From Arthrospiribacter ruber (GTDB lineage: Bacteria > Bacteroidota > Bacteroidia > Cytophagales > Cyclobacteriaceae): DNA of 52,103 nt. Positions 25,162 through 34,040 of the stretch are shown here, in pieces; position 1 is the first letter of the stretch; each line of letters begins with the position of its first letter. Under the pieces are notes generated by a model that saw only the letters and a program-made list of their open reading frames with translations, searched no databases and was not told the DNA's origin. The stretch is taken from assembly GCF_019343195.1 (NCBI RefSeq), contig NZ_RPHB01000015.1, forward strand, positions 1 through 52,103, read 5' to 3'. Both the position numbers and the translations under genes were made by a program.

Positions 25162-25779
25162 TTATATGCTTTCAATACCCTCAAACAATTCGTCAAGATC
25201 AAGAACAAACCCTTCGATGCATTTGGAAGCAACATGGTCTCCTAGCGTAAATAGCCTTGATGGGACATACTTTCTTTCTACCAAAGTGTACACCAAAAGT
25301 GTTTTTTCATACGGGTGTATGATCCAGTATTCCTTGACACCGCTTTCTTCGTAGACCTCATATTTGTTTTGGAGTTCCTTTTTATTGTTGGAAGGAGAAA
25401 GGATTTCCATAATCAGGTCAGGTGCACCCACACAGCCCAAGTCATCCAATTTTTCCGGATCACAGACCACGCAGATATCCGGTTGCACCACGGTTTTGAT
25501 GTCTTTGTGTTTTTTGGATTTGACGGGGAGACGCACGTCAAAAGGGGCAATATATACTTTACAGGTCTTACCTTTTAAAAGATTGCGCAATTGTGACCCA
25601 ATCTTTAGTACCAGTTCCTGATGGATTCTTCTTGGAGCTGCAGCAGCTTGTCTAAAAACCTTTCCTTTGATCAATTCGACCATATGATCTATTTCCCATG
25701 TCAGATAGTCTGCATAGGTGTAGCTGCCATATTCGGAATAGGGCTCTTCAAGAAGGTTTTTTTCTTCATCCTTTTCCAT
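25162..25779 (-). CDS. Uma2 family (DUF820) putative endonuclease
   Basis: The 205-residue protein has the PD-(D/E)XK nuclease-like fold of the Uma2 family. Likely catalytic residues are in VQPDICVVC (about 99-107) and APDLIMEILSPSNN (about 119-132), followed by KYEVYEESGVKEYWIIHP, all family signatures. Uma2 genes are very numerous in cyanobacteria and some Bacteroidota, and their biological role is unclear. The gene is isolated between the membrane operon and a 425-base gap. No partner toxin, antitoxin or transposase gene is next to it. Confidence 0.88.
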   Translation of the reverse strand: MEKDEEKNLLEEPYSEYGSYTYADYLTWEIDHMVELIKGKVFRQAAAAPRRIHQELVLKIGSQLRNLLKGKTCKVYIAPFDVRLPVKSKKHKDIKTVVQPDICVVCDPEKLDDLGCVGAPDLIMEILSPSNNKKELQNKYEVYEESGVKEYWIIHPYEKTLLVYTLVERKYVPSRLFTLGDHVASKCIEGFVLDLDELFEGIESI

Positions 25780-26204
25780 AGGTCTAATTTAATGAAAATA
25801 TGGATTGAGAGTAAAATGTTTTCTTGAGATGAACTAAATATTATTTAATAAATATCTTTAATTAGACCACAAACCAAGTTAAATAAGAGCCTAGATTAAC
25901 TCGATACTAATAGATATTGGATATTCATTGATATTGGCTTGAAATCAAAGGTTTATTCCACTATTTATTAGATTCTACTGGCAAGAAAGCGGATAATCAT
26001 GTTATTTAATATCTTAATTATAACCTAAGCGATGACTTATAATCGAAAATGGCAAATGATATAAAACCTGCTTTATTAGGCTAGAAAAGGACCCTATGAT
26101 AAATCGTTCCCGATAATTTGATAAAACAGGATTAATAAATTAGTCAATTGTTTTTGATATCTGTCATTTAATTTCTAAGTTGGTTTCGTTTTATTGGATA
26201 ATCA
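25780..26204. other. AT-rich intergenic region, 425 bp
   Basis: No gene, RNA or convincing promoter is recognised. GATA words start at 25903, 25913, 25920 and 25930, an echo of the TATC repeat near 1536-1620. The region must contain the start signals of the Uma2 gene and of the gene at 26205, which diverge from it. Confidence 0.5.
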
Positions 26205-27086
26205 ATGGTAAAATTATTACGAATATTTTCCGCTCTGGTAATCTTTTTGATCAGCCAACAGTCCTTTTCTCAAAATTCTGAAGGCACATCTTTCTTTAAA
26301 AATAATTATTACCCGGATTATCCTGTTGTTTTATTGAGAGAGAATTTCTTTGGTAACCCTGTCTATTTTATTGAAGGAGAAAAGGTTAGTGCCAGAGAAG
26401 TCCGTGCCTACATGGAGATCATGCCGGGAGATGCCAATGATTTTTCCCAAACCCATACCAAAGCCTTGACAGGAACGGGGATTTTATTAACAGGACAAGC
26501 TGTTGTTTTAGGCGCTTTAGGTTATGCTTACGACAACAGAAACAGGTTGAACAATCAGATTGTGCTGAATTGGTTTGTTGCTACAACAGCTGGTGGTGTA
26601 GGTGGAGCTATAGGCAGATCGATGAACCGACAAGGGGTCAGGAAAATCAATGGTTTGATTGACAACCACAACTTCCTGATCAGACAGGATGAGTTGAGAA
26701 AGCCGTACTTGAAAATGGACTTCAGGAATAATTTTCTGGGCGAAAAAATAGATATTTATGATGGCCCAAACTTGTTGAGTAAAGACCGAATAAACCTATA
26801 TAAAGAAACATACCCAGAATTTGCTGAATTTTACAGGAATTCACAGCGAAATCAGAATTGGAGTTTAGCCATAGGTATTTTGGATCTGGCTTCTACTTTA
26901 GTATTCGTTGGCTACATTATTTCTCCGCAGATACAATCCTCCGCTCCCAGTAATCTGCTATTGCCGCTGACTATTGCTAGTTTTGGAACAAGCATTTCAG
27001 GAGGGATTTTCAGACGGGCGGCAAGAAATCAAACCCGTATGGCATTAATGAAATTCAATTTTGGGGAGGAGTTCAAAGGTTATTGA
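26205..27086 (+). CDS. Exported or membrane protein of unknown function
   Basis: The 293 residues begin with a signal peptide (hydrophobic 5-18, cleavage near QSFSQ). A soluble stretch follows, then two pairs of hydrophobic segments: about 87-104 with 118-137, and about 224-246 with 249-271. Each pair is followed by a basic, Arg/Asn-rich part (GRSMNRQGVRKIN; FRRAARNQTRM). This internal similarity suggests a duplicated hairpin. No family is recognised. It stands alone in 425 and 212 bases of intergenic DNA on its two sides. Confidence 0.7.
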   Translation: MVKLLRIFSALVIFLISQQSFSQNSEGTSFFKNNYYPDYPVVLLRENFFGNPVYFIEGEKVSAREVRAYMEIMPGDANDFSQTHTKALTGTGILLTGQAVVLGALGYAYDNRNRLNNQIVLNWFVATTAGGVGGAIGRSMNRQGVRKINGLIDNHNFLIRQDELRKPYLKMDFRNNFLGEKIDIYDGPNLLSKDRINLYKETYPEFAEFYRNSQRNQNWSLAIGILDLASTLVFVGYIISPQIQSSAPSNLLLPLTIASFGTSISGGIFRRAARNQTRMALMKFNFGEEFKGY

Positions 27087-27226
27087 AGATTTTACTTTTC
27101 AAGAATTTCTGCTAGTAATCAGCTGACTTAAGCTTCTCATAAACTGTCAGCGCATGATTTTAAATGGCTTAATACAGATTCTTTACTATGTTGTATTATT
27201 ATTGCCAAATAATTTTTGGTTCAATT

Positions 27227-27256
27227 TGGATACATTTGGAAAAAGGGATAACTTTG
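27227..27256 (+). promoter_or_regulatory. Bacteroidota-type promoter of the L31 gene
   Basis: TTTG at 27227-27230 (-33) and TAACTTTG at 27249-27256 (-7), separated by 18 bases, match the Bacteroidota vegetative consensus. Transcription should start near 27263, giving a leader of about 36 bases. Confidence 0.7.
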
Positions 27257-27298
27257 TGCCTCATTTGTGAAAAGGGATCAAAGAAAAATAGCAATACA

Positions 27299-27544
27299 AT
27301 GAAAAAAGACATTCATCCTAACTACAGAGACGTCGTATTCTACGATACCTCAAGTGAATATAAGTTTATCACAAAGTCTACTATCGAGACTAGCGAAACA
27401 ATTACTTGGGAAGACGGTAAAGAATACCCAGTTTACAAGATTGAGGTTAGTTCCAATTCTCATCCTTTCTACACTGGTAAGAAGATGATCTTGGATACTG
27501 CTGGTAGAGTTGAAAAATTCAACAGAAGATACGCGAAGAAATAA
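27299..27544 (+). CDS. rpmE2: 50S ribosomal protein L31 type B
   Basis: This 81-residue protein is a component of the large ribosomal subunit. The start [16 protein letters not shown] and the central [11 protein letters not shown] are characteristic of type B L31. The zinc-binding cysteines of type A are absent, so it is the zinc-independent form. In-frame sequence extends upstream to 27188 but lies on the promoter, so the ATG at 27299 is the true start. It has its own promoter and a strong terminator. Confidence 0.98.
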   Translation: MKKDIHPNYRDVVFYDTSSEYKFITKSTIETSETITWEDGKEYPVYKIEVSSNSHPFYTGKKMILDTAGRVEKFNRRYAKK

Positions 27545-27570
27545 TAGTCTCTTTACGGACTCGAGCTTTA

Positions 27571-27609
27571 AGTCTCCCGAAAATGGTTTTCCGGGAGACT
27601 TTTTTATTT
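27571..27609 (+). terminator. Terminator of rpmE2
   Basis: AGTCTCCCGAAAA-TGG-TTTTCCGGGAGACT forms a long stem with one bulge, followed by TTTTTTATTTTT. It ends seven bases before the next gene. Confidence 0.93.
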
Positions 27610-27616
27610 TTGTGTC

Positions 27617-28816
27617 ATGGACAACATTATTTTATTTGACGACCCGACAATAAGAGGGTCATTGCTGCCATTCACTTTTACCCGACCGGTAGCTGAAATC
27701 AGGGTAGGTATTTTGAAAATATCAGAGAAATGGGAGAAATCTACCGGCAGGCATGTTTCTTTTTCTACCCAAGGTTACCTGAGTGAGAAATTTCCCTGCA
27801 GTTTTGAGAAATCATTTTGGGTAAATGGTGCTTTATGTCCAAATGAGACCGTTCTCAATGAAATACTGTCCTTGAAGGAAGGAGAGGTGCTGGCTCAGAA
27901 CAATACAGTGTTGGCATATATCTCCAATGGTGAAAATGCCTTTAATCCGGAAAAAGTCAAACAGCTATTAAAGGTTGAGAGCAAAGCGCAATCAACACTT
28001 ATACTCAAATCATGGAATATTTTCGAGTATAATGGTAGTGAGATAAAAAACGACTACCTGTTGCTTACCGATGGACGGACCTCGATTGGAATCCAAGACC
28101 CTCATACTGTAATATATGGTGAAGGGAATATTTTTGTGGAAGAAGGTGCACGTGTAAAAGCGGCTGTACTGAATGCGGAAAATGGACCTATATACATCGG
28201 TAAAAATACCGAAATCCAAGAAGGGGCTCTGATTAAGGGGCCTTTTGCCCTTTGTGAAGGATCTACGGTGAATATGGGTGCAAAGCTTAGAGGGGACACT
28301 ACTGTTGGTCCATATTCGAAAGTAGGAGGAGAAATTTCCAATTCAGTGATTTTTGGATACAGTAATAAAGGTCATGAGGGATTTATGGGCAACTCTGTCA
28401 TTGGAGAGTGGTGTAATCTTGGGGCCGATACCAATACTTCCAATTTGAAAAATAACTATGCTGCCGTAAAACTTTGGGACTATACAAAGGGTGGTTTTGC
28501 CAATACTGGCCTGCAGTTTTGCGGGCTTATGATGGGTGATCACGCCAAATGCGGTATCAATACCATGTTCAATACCGGTACAGTGGTCGGTGTCGGAGCA
28601 AATGTATTTGGAGACGGCTATCCACGAAACTTCATCCCTTCTTTTTCTTGGGGCGGGGCGGCAGGCTTCAGTACATTCCAGGTAAGGAAATTTGAAGAAA
28701 CTGCCACAGCAGTGATGAAAAGAAGGGGAATATCGTATGGTCAGGTTGATAAAGAAATCATACAAAAGGTTTTCGATTTGACCAGACATTACCGTATTTG
28801 GGAAAAAGAATCTTAA
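27617..28816 (+). CDS. GlmU-like putative sugar nucleotidyltransferase
   Basis: This 399-residue protein belongs to the Bacteroidota GlmU family. The N-terminal ~150 residues form a divergent nucleotidyltransferase-like domain (LFDDPTIRGSLLPFTFTRPV) without the classical GlmU glycine loop. The rest is a left-handed beta-helix with hexapeptide repeats (GPIYIGKNTEIQEGALIKG, NLGADTNTSNLKNN, INTMFNTGTVVGVGANVFG). It may act in activated sugar metabolism, but neither activity can be assigned. It begins a plus-strand run with holB starting seven bases after its stop. Confidence 0.9.
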   Translation: MDNIILFDDPTIRGSLLPFTFTRPVAEIRVGILKISEKWEKSTGRHVSFSTQGYLSEKFPCSFEKSFWVNGALCPNETVLNEILSLKEGEVLAQNNTVLAYISNGENAFNPEKVKQLLKVESKAQSTLILKSWNIFEYNGSEIKNDYLLLTDGRTSIGIQDPHTVIYGEGNIFVEEGARVKAAVLNAENGPIYIGKNTEIQEGALIKGPFALCEGSTVNMGAKLRGDTTVGPYSKVGGEISNSVIFGYSNKGHEGFMGNSVIGEWCNLGADTNTSNLKNNYAAVKLWDYTKGGFANTGLQFCGLMMGDHAKCGINTMFNTGTVVGVGANVFGDGYPRNFIPSFSWGGAAGFSTFQVRKFEETATAVMKRRGISYGQVDKEIIQKVFDLTRHYRIWEKES

Positions 28817-28823
28817 GCCGTCT

Positions 28824-29975
28824 ATGTTGTTTTCAGATATTCCAGGACTCCCAGAAGTCAAAGAAAAGATTATCCAAGCAGTCAAAAACAACCATTTGGC
28901 CCATGCTTTACTCTTTCATGGTCCGGAGGGGTCTGCAAACCTCAAGATGGCTTTATCTCTGGCCACTTACCTACATTGTCAAAATCCGCAGGAAAATGAT
29001 TCATGTGGAGTGTGCCCTTCCTGTCAAAAAATGGAAAGACTGGTTCATCCTGATATGAACTTCGCCCTTCCTGTACCGGGAAAAGCTTCTGAAGACAAAG
29101 ATTCCAAAGACGACAACAAGGCACAGGATCCTTCTGCCGCTTTTAGGACTTTTGCCATCAATAAGGGGTATGGCAATGTTTCAGACTGGATCTATGACAA
29201 TGGATTTCAAAAAAAGCAACTCAACATTTCCAAAAGTGCAGGTCTACAGATCATAAAAACACTTTCTTTGAAATCATTTGAGGGCGGATATAAAATCATG
29301 TTGATCTGGGCACCTGAGTTTATGCACTCAAATGCAGCCAATGCTCTTCTGAAAATTCTCGAAGAGCCGCCTGCCAAGACCTTGTTTCTATTGGTGACTT
29401 CACACCCTGAGCAATTGCTGACCACAATATTGTCAAGGACCCAAAAAATAATGGTTAGGGCTTTTACGGATGAAGAGATTATGAGCCACCTTGTAGCTGA
29501 AGACCTCTGCACAAGAGAAGCTGCAGTACAGATTGCCCCTTTAGCAGACGGTAATATGCGGGAAGCCTACCGGATGATAGATCAGGTAGCAGATCATAAC
29601 ACCTCTTTGATCAGGGATTGGTTTAGGGCATGTTTTTCTTTAGAGGTCAATCTGATTTTTGATTTTGTTGAAAAATTCGGTGCATTGGACAAAGAAGCAC
29701 AAAAATCCATATTGCTTACAGGAGTGAATGTGTTAAGAGAAGTAATGTTGGACAAAGCTCAGGTGGGAGGCCTTATGCGAAGTGCTGATACTGACAGGGA
29801 ATTCATACATAATCTTGGGCTCCATGTACTCGATGGGGAAAAAATAAGTGAGATTTATGGCCTTTTGAACACAGCTTATTACCATCTTGAAAGAAACGCA
29901 AATATGAAAATTGCTTTTGCAGACCTTTCTTTTCAGATTGCAATGGTCATGAGGCAAAGGAAAAAAGCCAGCTAA
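28824..29975 (+). CDS. holB: DNA polymerase III subunit delta' (clamp loader)
   Basis: The 383-residue protein has the clamp-loader AAA+ fold. Its P-loop is degenerate (GPEGSANLKM, 32-41), as expected for the delta' subunit, which does not hydrolyse ATP. The zinc module is CGVCPSCQKM, and LLKILEEPPAKTLFLLVTS is the conserved SRC-region neighbour followed by LSRTQKI. An acidic insertion (KASEDKDSKDDNKAQD, about 91-106) is a Bacteroidota feature. Delta' helps load the sliding clamp at the replication fork. Its last base overlaps the start of the next gene. Confidence 0.93.
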   Translation: MLFSDIPGLPEVKEKIIQAVKNNHLAHALLFHGPEGSANLKMALSLATYLHCQNPQENDSCGVCPSCQKMERLVHPDMNFALPVPGKASEDKDSKDDNKAQDPSAAFRTFAINKGYGNVSDWIYDNGFQKKQLNISKSAGLQIIKTLSLKSFEGGYKIMLIWAPEFMHSNAANALLKILEEPPAKTLFLLVTSHPEQLLTTILSRTQKIMVRAFTDEEIMSHLVAEDLCTREAAVQIAPLADGNMREAYRMIDQVADHNTSLIRDWFRACFSLEVNLIFDFVEKFGALDKEAQKSILLTGVNVLREVMLDKAQVGGLMRSADTDREFIHNLGLHVLDGEKISEIYGLLNTAYYHLERNANMKIAFADLSFQIAMVMRQRKKAS

Positions 29976-30406
29976 TGAAAAAGACTATAGGAAGAAGAGA
30001 GAAAATTTCTTTGCCTGAGTGGGGACTTAATCAGATTACAGCAAAAATTGACACAGGTGCCTATACCAGTTCCATACATTGCGAAAGTGTGGAGGAGCTC
30101 AGCGACAATGAAGGGAAATATCTAGAGTTCCAGCTATTGGAAGCGACTCACAGGCGCTATCAAAAGAAGAAGATAAAGACAAGGGTCTACACACAAAAAA
30201 AAGTAAAGAATTCATTTGGTCAGGCCGAAATCAGGTATAAAGTGAGCACAGATGTGCTTATGTTTGGCGAAATTTTCCAAGCGGAATTTACCTTGACTGA
30301 TAGGTCAAAAATGAAGAACCCTATATTATTGGGGAGAAAGCTTCTTCAGGGAAGGTTTATTGTCGATGTGGAGGAAGTCAACCTTTCCAAAAAATCATTG
30401 AAATGA
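29975..30406 (+). CDS. RimB-like retropepsin-type protease (DUF785)
   Basis: The 143-residue protein is a single-domain retropepsin-like aspartyl protease. The active-site motif is [14 protein letters not shown] with D26, and [15 protein letters not shown] near the end is the family's second conserved motif. In Pseudomonas such a protein (RimB) works with RimK, trimming the glutamate tail that RimK adds to ribosomal protein S6. Here it overlaps holB by one base and rimK by four, which strongly supports the same partnership. It is sometimes annotated as an ATP-dependent zinc protease, a name not supported by the sequence. Confidence 0.88.
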   Translation: MKKTIGRREKISLPEWGLNQITAKIDTGAYTSSIHCESVEELSDNEGKYLEFQLLEATHRRYQKKKIKTRVYTQKKVKNSFGQAEIRYKVSTDVLMFGEIFQAEFTLTDRSKMKNPILLGRKLLQGRFIVDVEEVNLSKKSLK

Positions 30407-31317
30407 AAATAGCAGTATTATCCAGAAATTCACATCTCTATTCTACCAAAAGATTGGCAGAAGAAATCAAGTCTGCTGGGCATGAAGTGCTCATCGTAGA
30501 TCATTCTGTCTGTGACCTGATCATCGAGCAGACAGGTCCTTCCATATTCTATAAAGGGGAGAAGCTTGAAGGTATAGATGCCATCATTCCGAGGATTGGT
30601 GCGTCAGTAACTTTTTACGGAACTGCCGTAGTGAGGCAGTTCGAATTGATGGGTACCTTTTCAGCGGTGGAGTCTCAGGCGATAGTCAGAAGTAGGGATA
30701 AATTAAGGAGCCTTCAGATCCTCTCCAGAGCTGGTTTGGGAATGCCCAAGACAGCTTTTACCAATTTTTCAAAAGGTGGAGAAAAGGCCTTAATTGAAAG
30801 AGTAGGAGGAGCTCCTTTGATCATCAAGCTTTTGGAAGGGACACAAGGTCTTGGTGTGGTCTTGGCAGAGACCAAAAAAGCAGGGCAGTCTGTTATCGAA
30901 GCTTTTCATGGCTTGAAAGCCAGGATTATAGTTCAAGAGTTTATCAAAGAAGCAAAAGGTGCGGACATAAGGGCTTTTGTAGTCAATGGCAAAGTAGTAG
31001 GAGCCATGAAAAGGCAGGGAGCAGAAGGGGAGTTTCGTTCTAATCTCCATCGAGGTGGTAAAGCTACCGTGATCAAATTGTCGCGGGCTGAAAAAGCAGC
31101 CGCATTGAATGCTGCTAAAGCACTTGGACTGGATATTGCTGGAGTCGATATGCTGCAGTCCGAAAGAGGGCCGCTTATTTTGGAAGTTAACAGCAGCCCG
31201 GGTTTGGAGGGAATCGAAAAGGCAACAGGCGTTAATATCGCCGGAGAAATAGTGAAATTTATAGAAAGTTCCGTTTCGAAGAGGCAATCAAAAAGGAAAC
31301 CGAAAAATGAACCATAA
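30403..31317 (+). CDS. rimK: Ribosomal protein S6-L-glutamate ligase (RimK, ATP-grasp)
   Basis: RimK adds glutamate residues to the C-terminus of ribosomal protein S6, using ATP. The 304-residue length and ATP-grasp motifs fit: [16 protein letters not shown] (about 144-159), [20 protein letters not shown], and the metal-binding [12 protein letters not shown] (about 264-275). The N-terminal domain ends in the conserved [11 protein letters not shown]. It overlaps the RimB-like gene by four bases and hemC by eleven, so the genes are translationally coupled. A role as a different peptide ligase of the same family is possible but less likely given the RimB neighbour. Confidence 0.93.
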   Translation: MKIAVLSRNSHLYSTKRLAEEIKSAGHEVLIVDHSVCDLIIEQTGPSIFYKGEKLEGIDAIIPRIGASVTFYGTAVVRQFELMGTFSAVESQAIVRSRDKLRSLQILSRAGLGMPKTAFTNFSKGGEKALIERVGGAPLIIKLLEGTQGLGVVLAETKKAGQSVIEAFHGLKARIIVQEFIKEAKGADIRAFVVNGKVVGAMKRQGAEGEFRSNLHRGGKATVIKLSRAEKAAALNAAKALGLDIAGVDMLQSERGPLILEVNSSPGLEGIEKATGVNIAGEIVKFIESSVSKRQSKRKPKNEP

Positions 31318-32245
31318 AGTAAGGATAGGAACTAGAGGGAGCAAGCTGGCCTTGTGGCAGGCATATCACGTGGCAGACCTACTCAAGTCTAAGGGATTGG
31401 AAACTGAAATCGTGGTCATTGAAACCCGTGGAGATAAAGTCTTGGATGTTTCCATCGCCAAAATCGGAAGCAAAGGCGTATTCACGGAGGAATTAGAAGA
31501 TCAATTGGCCTCTGGAGCCATAGATATAGCAGTGCACAGTGCCAAAGACATGCAGTCTTCACTTCCTGATGGGTTTGAATTGATAGCTTTTACAGAAAGG
31601 GAAAAAGTAAACGATATCATTCTTTCGCACCAAGATGATATTGATTATAGAAATCAGGATAAACCTTTGGTTTTGGGGACGTCTTCTACCCGGAGAGTCG
31701 CTACATTGAAGCATTATTATCCACACATTCAGACGGTTGAGGTAAGAGGGAATCTTCAGACCAGGATTGCGAAAATGGAATCGGGAGTTTGTGATGCTCT
31801 TCTGTTGGCTTATGCCGGGGCACATAGGATGGGTTATGATCACTTGATCCGCCATGAGCTTTCATTGGATGAATTTACGCCAGCAGTTGGTCAGGGATCT
31901 GTAGCCATAGAGTCATCTGTGAAGCTTGATCAAGATTTGAAAAATAAAATCAGGGAAGCTTGCCATGACACCGAGACTGGATATAGACTGGAAGCAGAAA
32001 GGGCATACTTGAGGGTGTTGGAAGGAGGTTGTAGTATTCCTGTTTTTGCTTTAGCGAATATTGAAAAAGGAAAGTTGACCATCAAAGGAGGGATTGTAAG
32101 TCTTTCAGGCGATCAGAAAATAGTACATGAAGTAAATGGGGAACAAGAGGATGCCGTTGCGTTGGGTAAGCAACTTGCTGACCTTGTGTTGAACAGTGGA
32201 GGGGATAAAATATTGAAGGAAATCAAATCAACTTTAAACAAATGA
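31307..32245 (+). CDS. hemC: Hydroxymethylbilane synthase (porphobilinogen deaminase)
   Basis: HemC joins four porphobilinogen molecules into hydroxymethylbilane. At 312 residues it has the normal length. Signatures are [13 protein letters not shown] (7-19), catalytic D81 in [18 protein letters not shown], and C242 in [11 protein letters not shown], which binds the dipyrromethane cofactor. It starts inside rimK (11-base overlap) and overlaps the cyclophilin gene by four bases. hemB, which makes its substrate, is 29 kb away. No hemD is adjacent. Confidence 0.98.
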   Translation: MNHKVRIGTRGSKLALWQAYHVADLLKSKGLETEIVVIETRGDKVLDVSIAKIGSKGVFTEELEDQLASGAIDIAVHSAKDMQSSLPDGFELIAFTEREKVNDIILSHQDDIDYRNQDKPLVLGTSSTRRVATLKHYYPHIQTVEVRGNLQTRIAKMESGVCDALLLAYAGAHRMGYDHLIRHELSLDEFTPAVGQGSVAIESSVKLDQDLKNKIREACHDTETGYRLEAERAYLRVLEGGCSIPVFALANIEKGKLTIKGGIVSLSGDQKIVHEVNGEQEDAVALGKQLADLVLNSGGDKILKEIKSTLNK

Positions 32246-33084
32246 GGCGTATAGTTATAGTAGCTCTTTTGGTTTTACTTTCTCTAAGCCTTTTCTCCTG
32301 TGCTTCTGAAAAGGACTACCTGATAAAAATTGAGACGAGGCATGGCGATATGTATGCAGTTTTGTTTGATGAGACACCAAAGCACAAACAAAACTTTATT
32401 GACTTGGCCAAAGCCGGAAGGTATGACTCTACGGAGTTTCATAGAATTATCGAAAATTTCATGATTCAGGGTGGGGATGTTTTTGGCAAAGAACAATTAC
32501 CTGAGGAGGAATGGTATACGATTCCTGCCGAAATCAAACCTGGCCTGATACATAAGAAGGGGAATATTGCAGCTGCAAGACAGGGGAATAATGTGAATCC
32601 AGAACGAAGATCTAGCGGTACCCAATTCTACATTGTAGAGGGAAAAAAATATACCCAAACGGAGTTGGTGACAGACATGAAACTCCTTTCGGAGACATTT
32701 TTCAAATACATCCAATTGAGCAGTAATGCCGAGGTCAAAGAGAAGTATACGGAATTGTATGAGGCAAAGGAATTTGATGCACTCAACGAGATGATGTTGG
32801 CTGAAAAGGAAAATCTGGAGACATTTTTCAGGGTAAATTTGGAAAAGCCAATGACTCCTCAGCAAATAGAAGCTTATACTACAGTGGGGGGCACACCGCA
32901 TTTGGATAATGAATACACGGTGTTTGGACAGGTGATCAAGGGCCTGGAAGTAATGGAGCTGTTAGCTAAAGAAGAAACTGGGGCGAGAGATAAGCCGGTC
33001 AACCCGGTTTATATGAAAGTGTCGGTAGAGCACCTTCCCAAATCTACCATTACCAAACAATATGGTTTTCAATACACAGACTGA
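32242..33084 (+). CDS. Peptidyl-prolyl cis-trans isomerase lipoprotein (cyclophilin type)
   Basis: The 280-residue protein has a lipoprotein signal (lipobox LFSC, Cys20) and a cyclophilin domain. The N-terminal half carries FHRIIENFMIQGGDVFG and the later RSSGTQFYIV. The conserved VFGQVIKGLEVM comes only after an insertion of roughly 80 charged residues (about 140-215) that interrupts the fold. The enzyme would catalyse proline isomerisation during folding of envelope proteins on the periplasmic side. It overlaps hemC by four bases and the next gene by one. Confidence 0.92.
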   Translation: MRRIVIVALLVLLSLSLFSCASEKDYLIKIETRHGDMYAVLFDETPKHKQNFIDLAKAGRYDSTEFHRIIENFMIQGGDVFGKEQLPEEEWYTIPAEIKPGLIHKKGNIAAARQGNNVNPERRSSGTQFYIVEGKKYTQTELVTDMKLLSETFFKYIQLSSNAEVKEKYTELYEAKEFDALNEMMLAEKENLETFFRVNLEKPMTPQQIEAYTTVGGTPHLDNEYTVFGQVIKGLEVMELLAKEETGARDKPVNPVYMKVSVEHLPKSTITKQYGFQYTD

Positions 33085-34001
33085 TGCAAAAAATATTAAT
33101 AACAGGAGCAAACGGATTATTGGGGCAAAAGCTGATTGAAGCACTCAAAGACAGAGAAGACCTCTCTTTGATAGCTTCGGGAAAAGGTGATTCCAGACTT
33201 CCGGACACCTGGTCGGATCAGTTTATATGGGAAAGTATGGATATAACTGACCCCTTGGCCATTGAACAAGTGATGTCAAATCATTTACCTGATTACATCA
33301 TCCATACTGCGGCCATGACACAGGTGGATGACTGTGAGAATAATAAGGAGGCGTGTTGGGAATCCAATGTCACTGCAGTTGCACATTTGGTAAAGTCATG
33401 CGAAATGCATGATGTTCATTTGATTCACTTGTCAACAGATTTCATTTTTGATGGTGAAAATGGTCCTTATGATGAGGAGGCAGTGCCAAATCCCGTAAAT
33501 TATTATGGGGAATCAAAATTGGCAGCCGAGGAAATCATTATGAAATCTTCCTGTAAATGGGCAATAGTAAGGACGGTTTTGGTTTATGGTCTGGCAAGTG
33601 ATCTGAGCAGATCCAATATTATTTTGTGGGTGAAGGATTCTTTGGAGTCTGGTAAAAATATCAATGTGGTTACAGATCAGTGGAGGACACCTACCTTGGC
33701 AGAAGATCTTGCGCAGGGCTGCATTTTGATCATGGATCAATCTGCACAGGGAATTTTCAATATTTCCGGCAAGGATTATTTGACACCTTATGACATGGCC
33801 TTGCAGACGGCTGAATATTTTGGCTTGGATAAGACCCTTATTAGTAAGGCTGATTCCAGTAATTTTTCCCAGCCTGCAGAGCGTCCCCTTAATACCGGGT
33901 TTATCATTGAAAAAGCCAAAAGCGAGTTGGGCTATAGTCCCAAAAGTTTTATGGATGGAATTGGTATTTTATCAAAACAACTTAAATTAGCCGATTCTTA
34001 A
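33084..34001 (+). CDS. SDR-family sugar reductase (RmlD-like)
   Basis: The 305-residue protein has the Rossmann motif TGANGLLGQKL (7-17) and the extended-SDR catalytic set, with STDFIFDGENGPYDE and YYGESKLAAEE (Tyr and Lys of YxxxK) in the middle. This is the RmlD pattern, for reduction of dTDP-4-dehydrorhamnose. Many Bacteroidota paralogues outside rhamnose clusters act on other substrates, and no rmlA, B or C genes are near, so the exact substrate is uncertain. It is the last gene of the overlapping holB-to-rmlD run. Confidence 0.88.
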   Translation: MQKILITGANGLLGQKLIEALKDREDLSLIASGKGDSRLPDTWSDQFIWESMDITDPLAIEQVMSNHLPDYIIHTAAMTQVDDCENNKEACWESNVTAVAHLVKSCEMHDVHLIHLSTDFIFDGENGPYDEEAVPNPVNYYGESKLAAEEIIMKSSCKWAIVRTVLVYGLASDLSRSNIILWVKDSLESGKNINVVTDQWRTPTLAEDLAQGCILIMDQSAQGIFNISGKDYLTPYDMALQTAEYFGLDKTLISKADSSNFSQPAERPLNTGFIIEKAKSELGYSPKSFMDGIGILSKQLKLADS

Positions 34002-34040
34002 AAAAATCATATTTAATTAAAATCTTATAATTCAAATAGT

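Noticed and set aside
25162-25779. Uma2 gene as part of a defence island or transposon
   Set aside because: Neighbours are a membrane operon and an isolated unknown gene; there are no other nuclease, toxin, transposase or phage genes.
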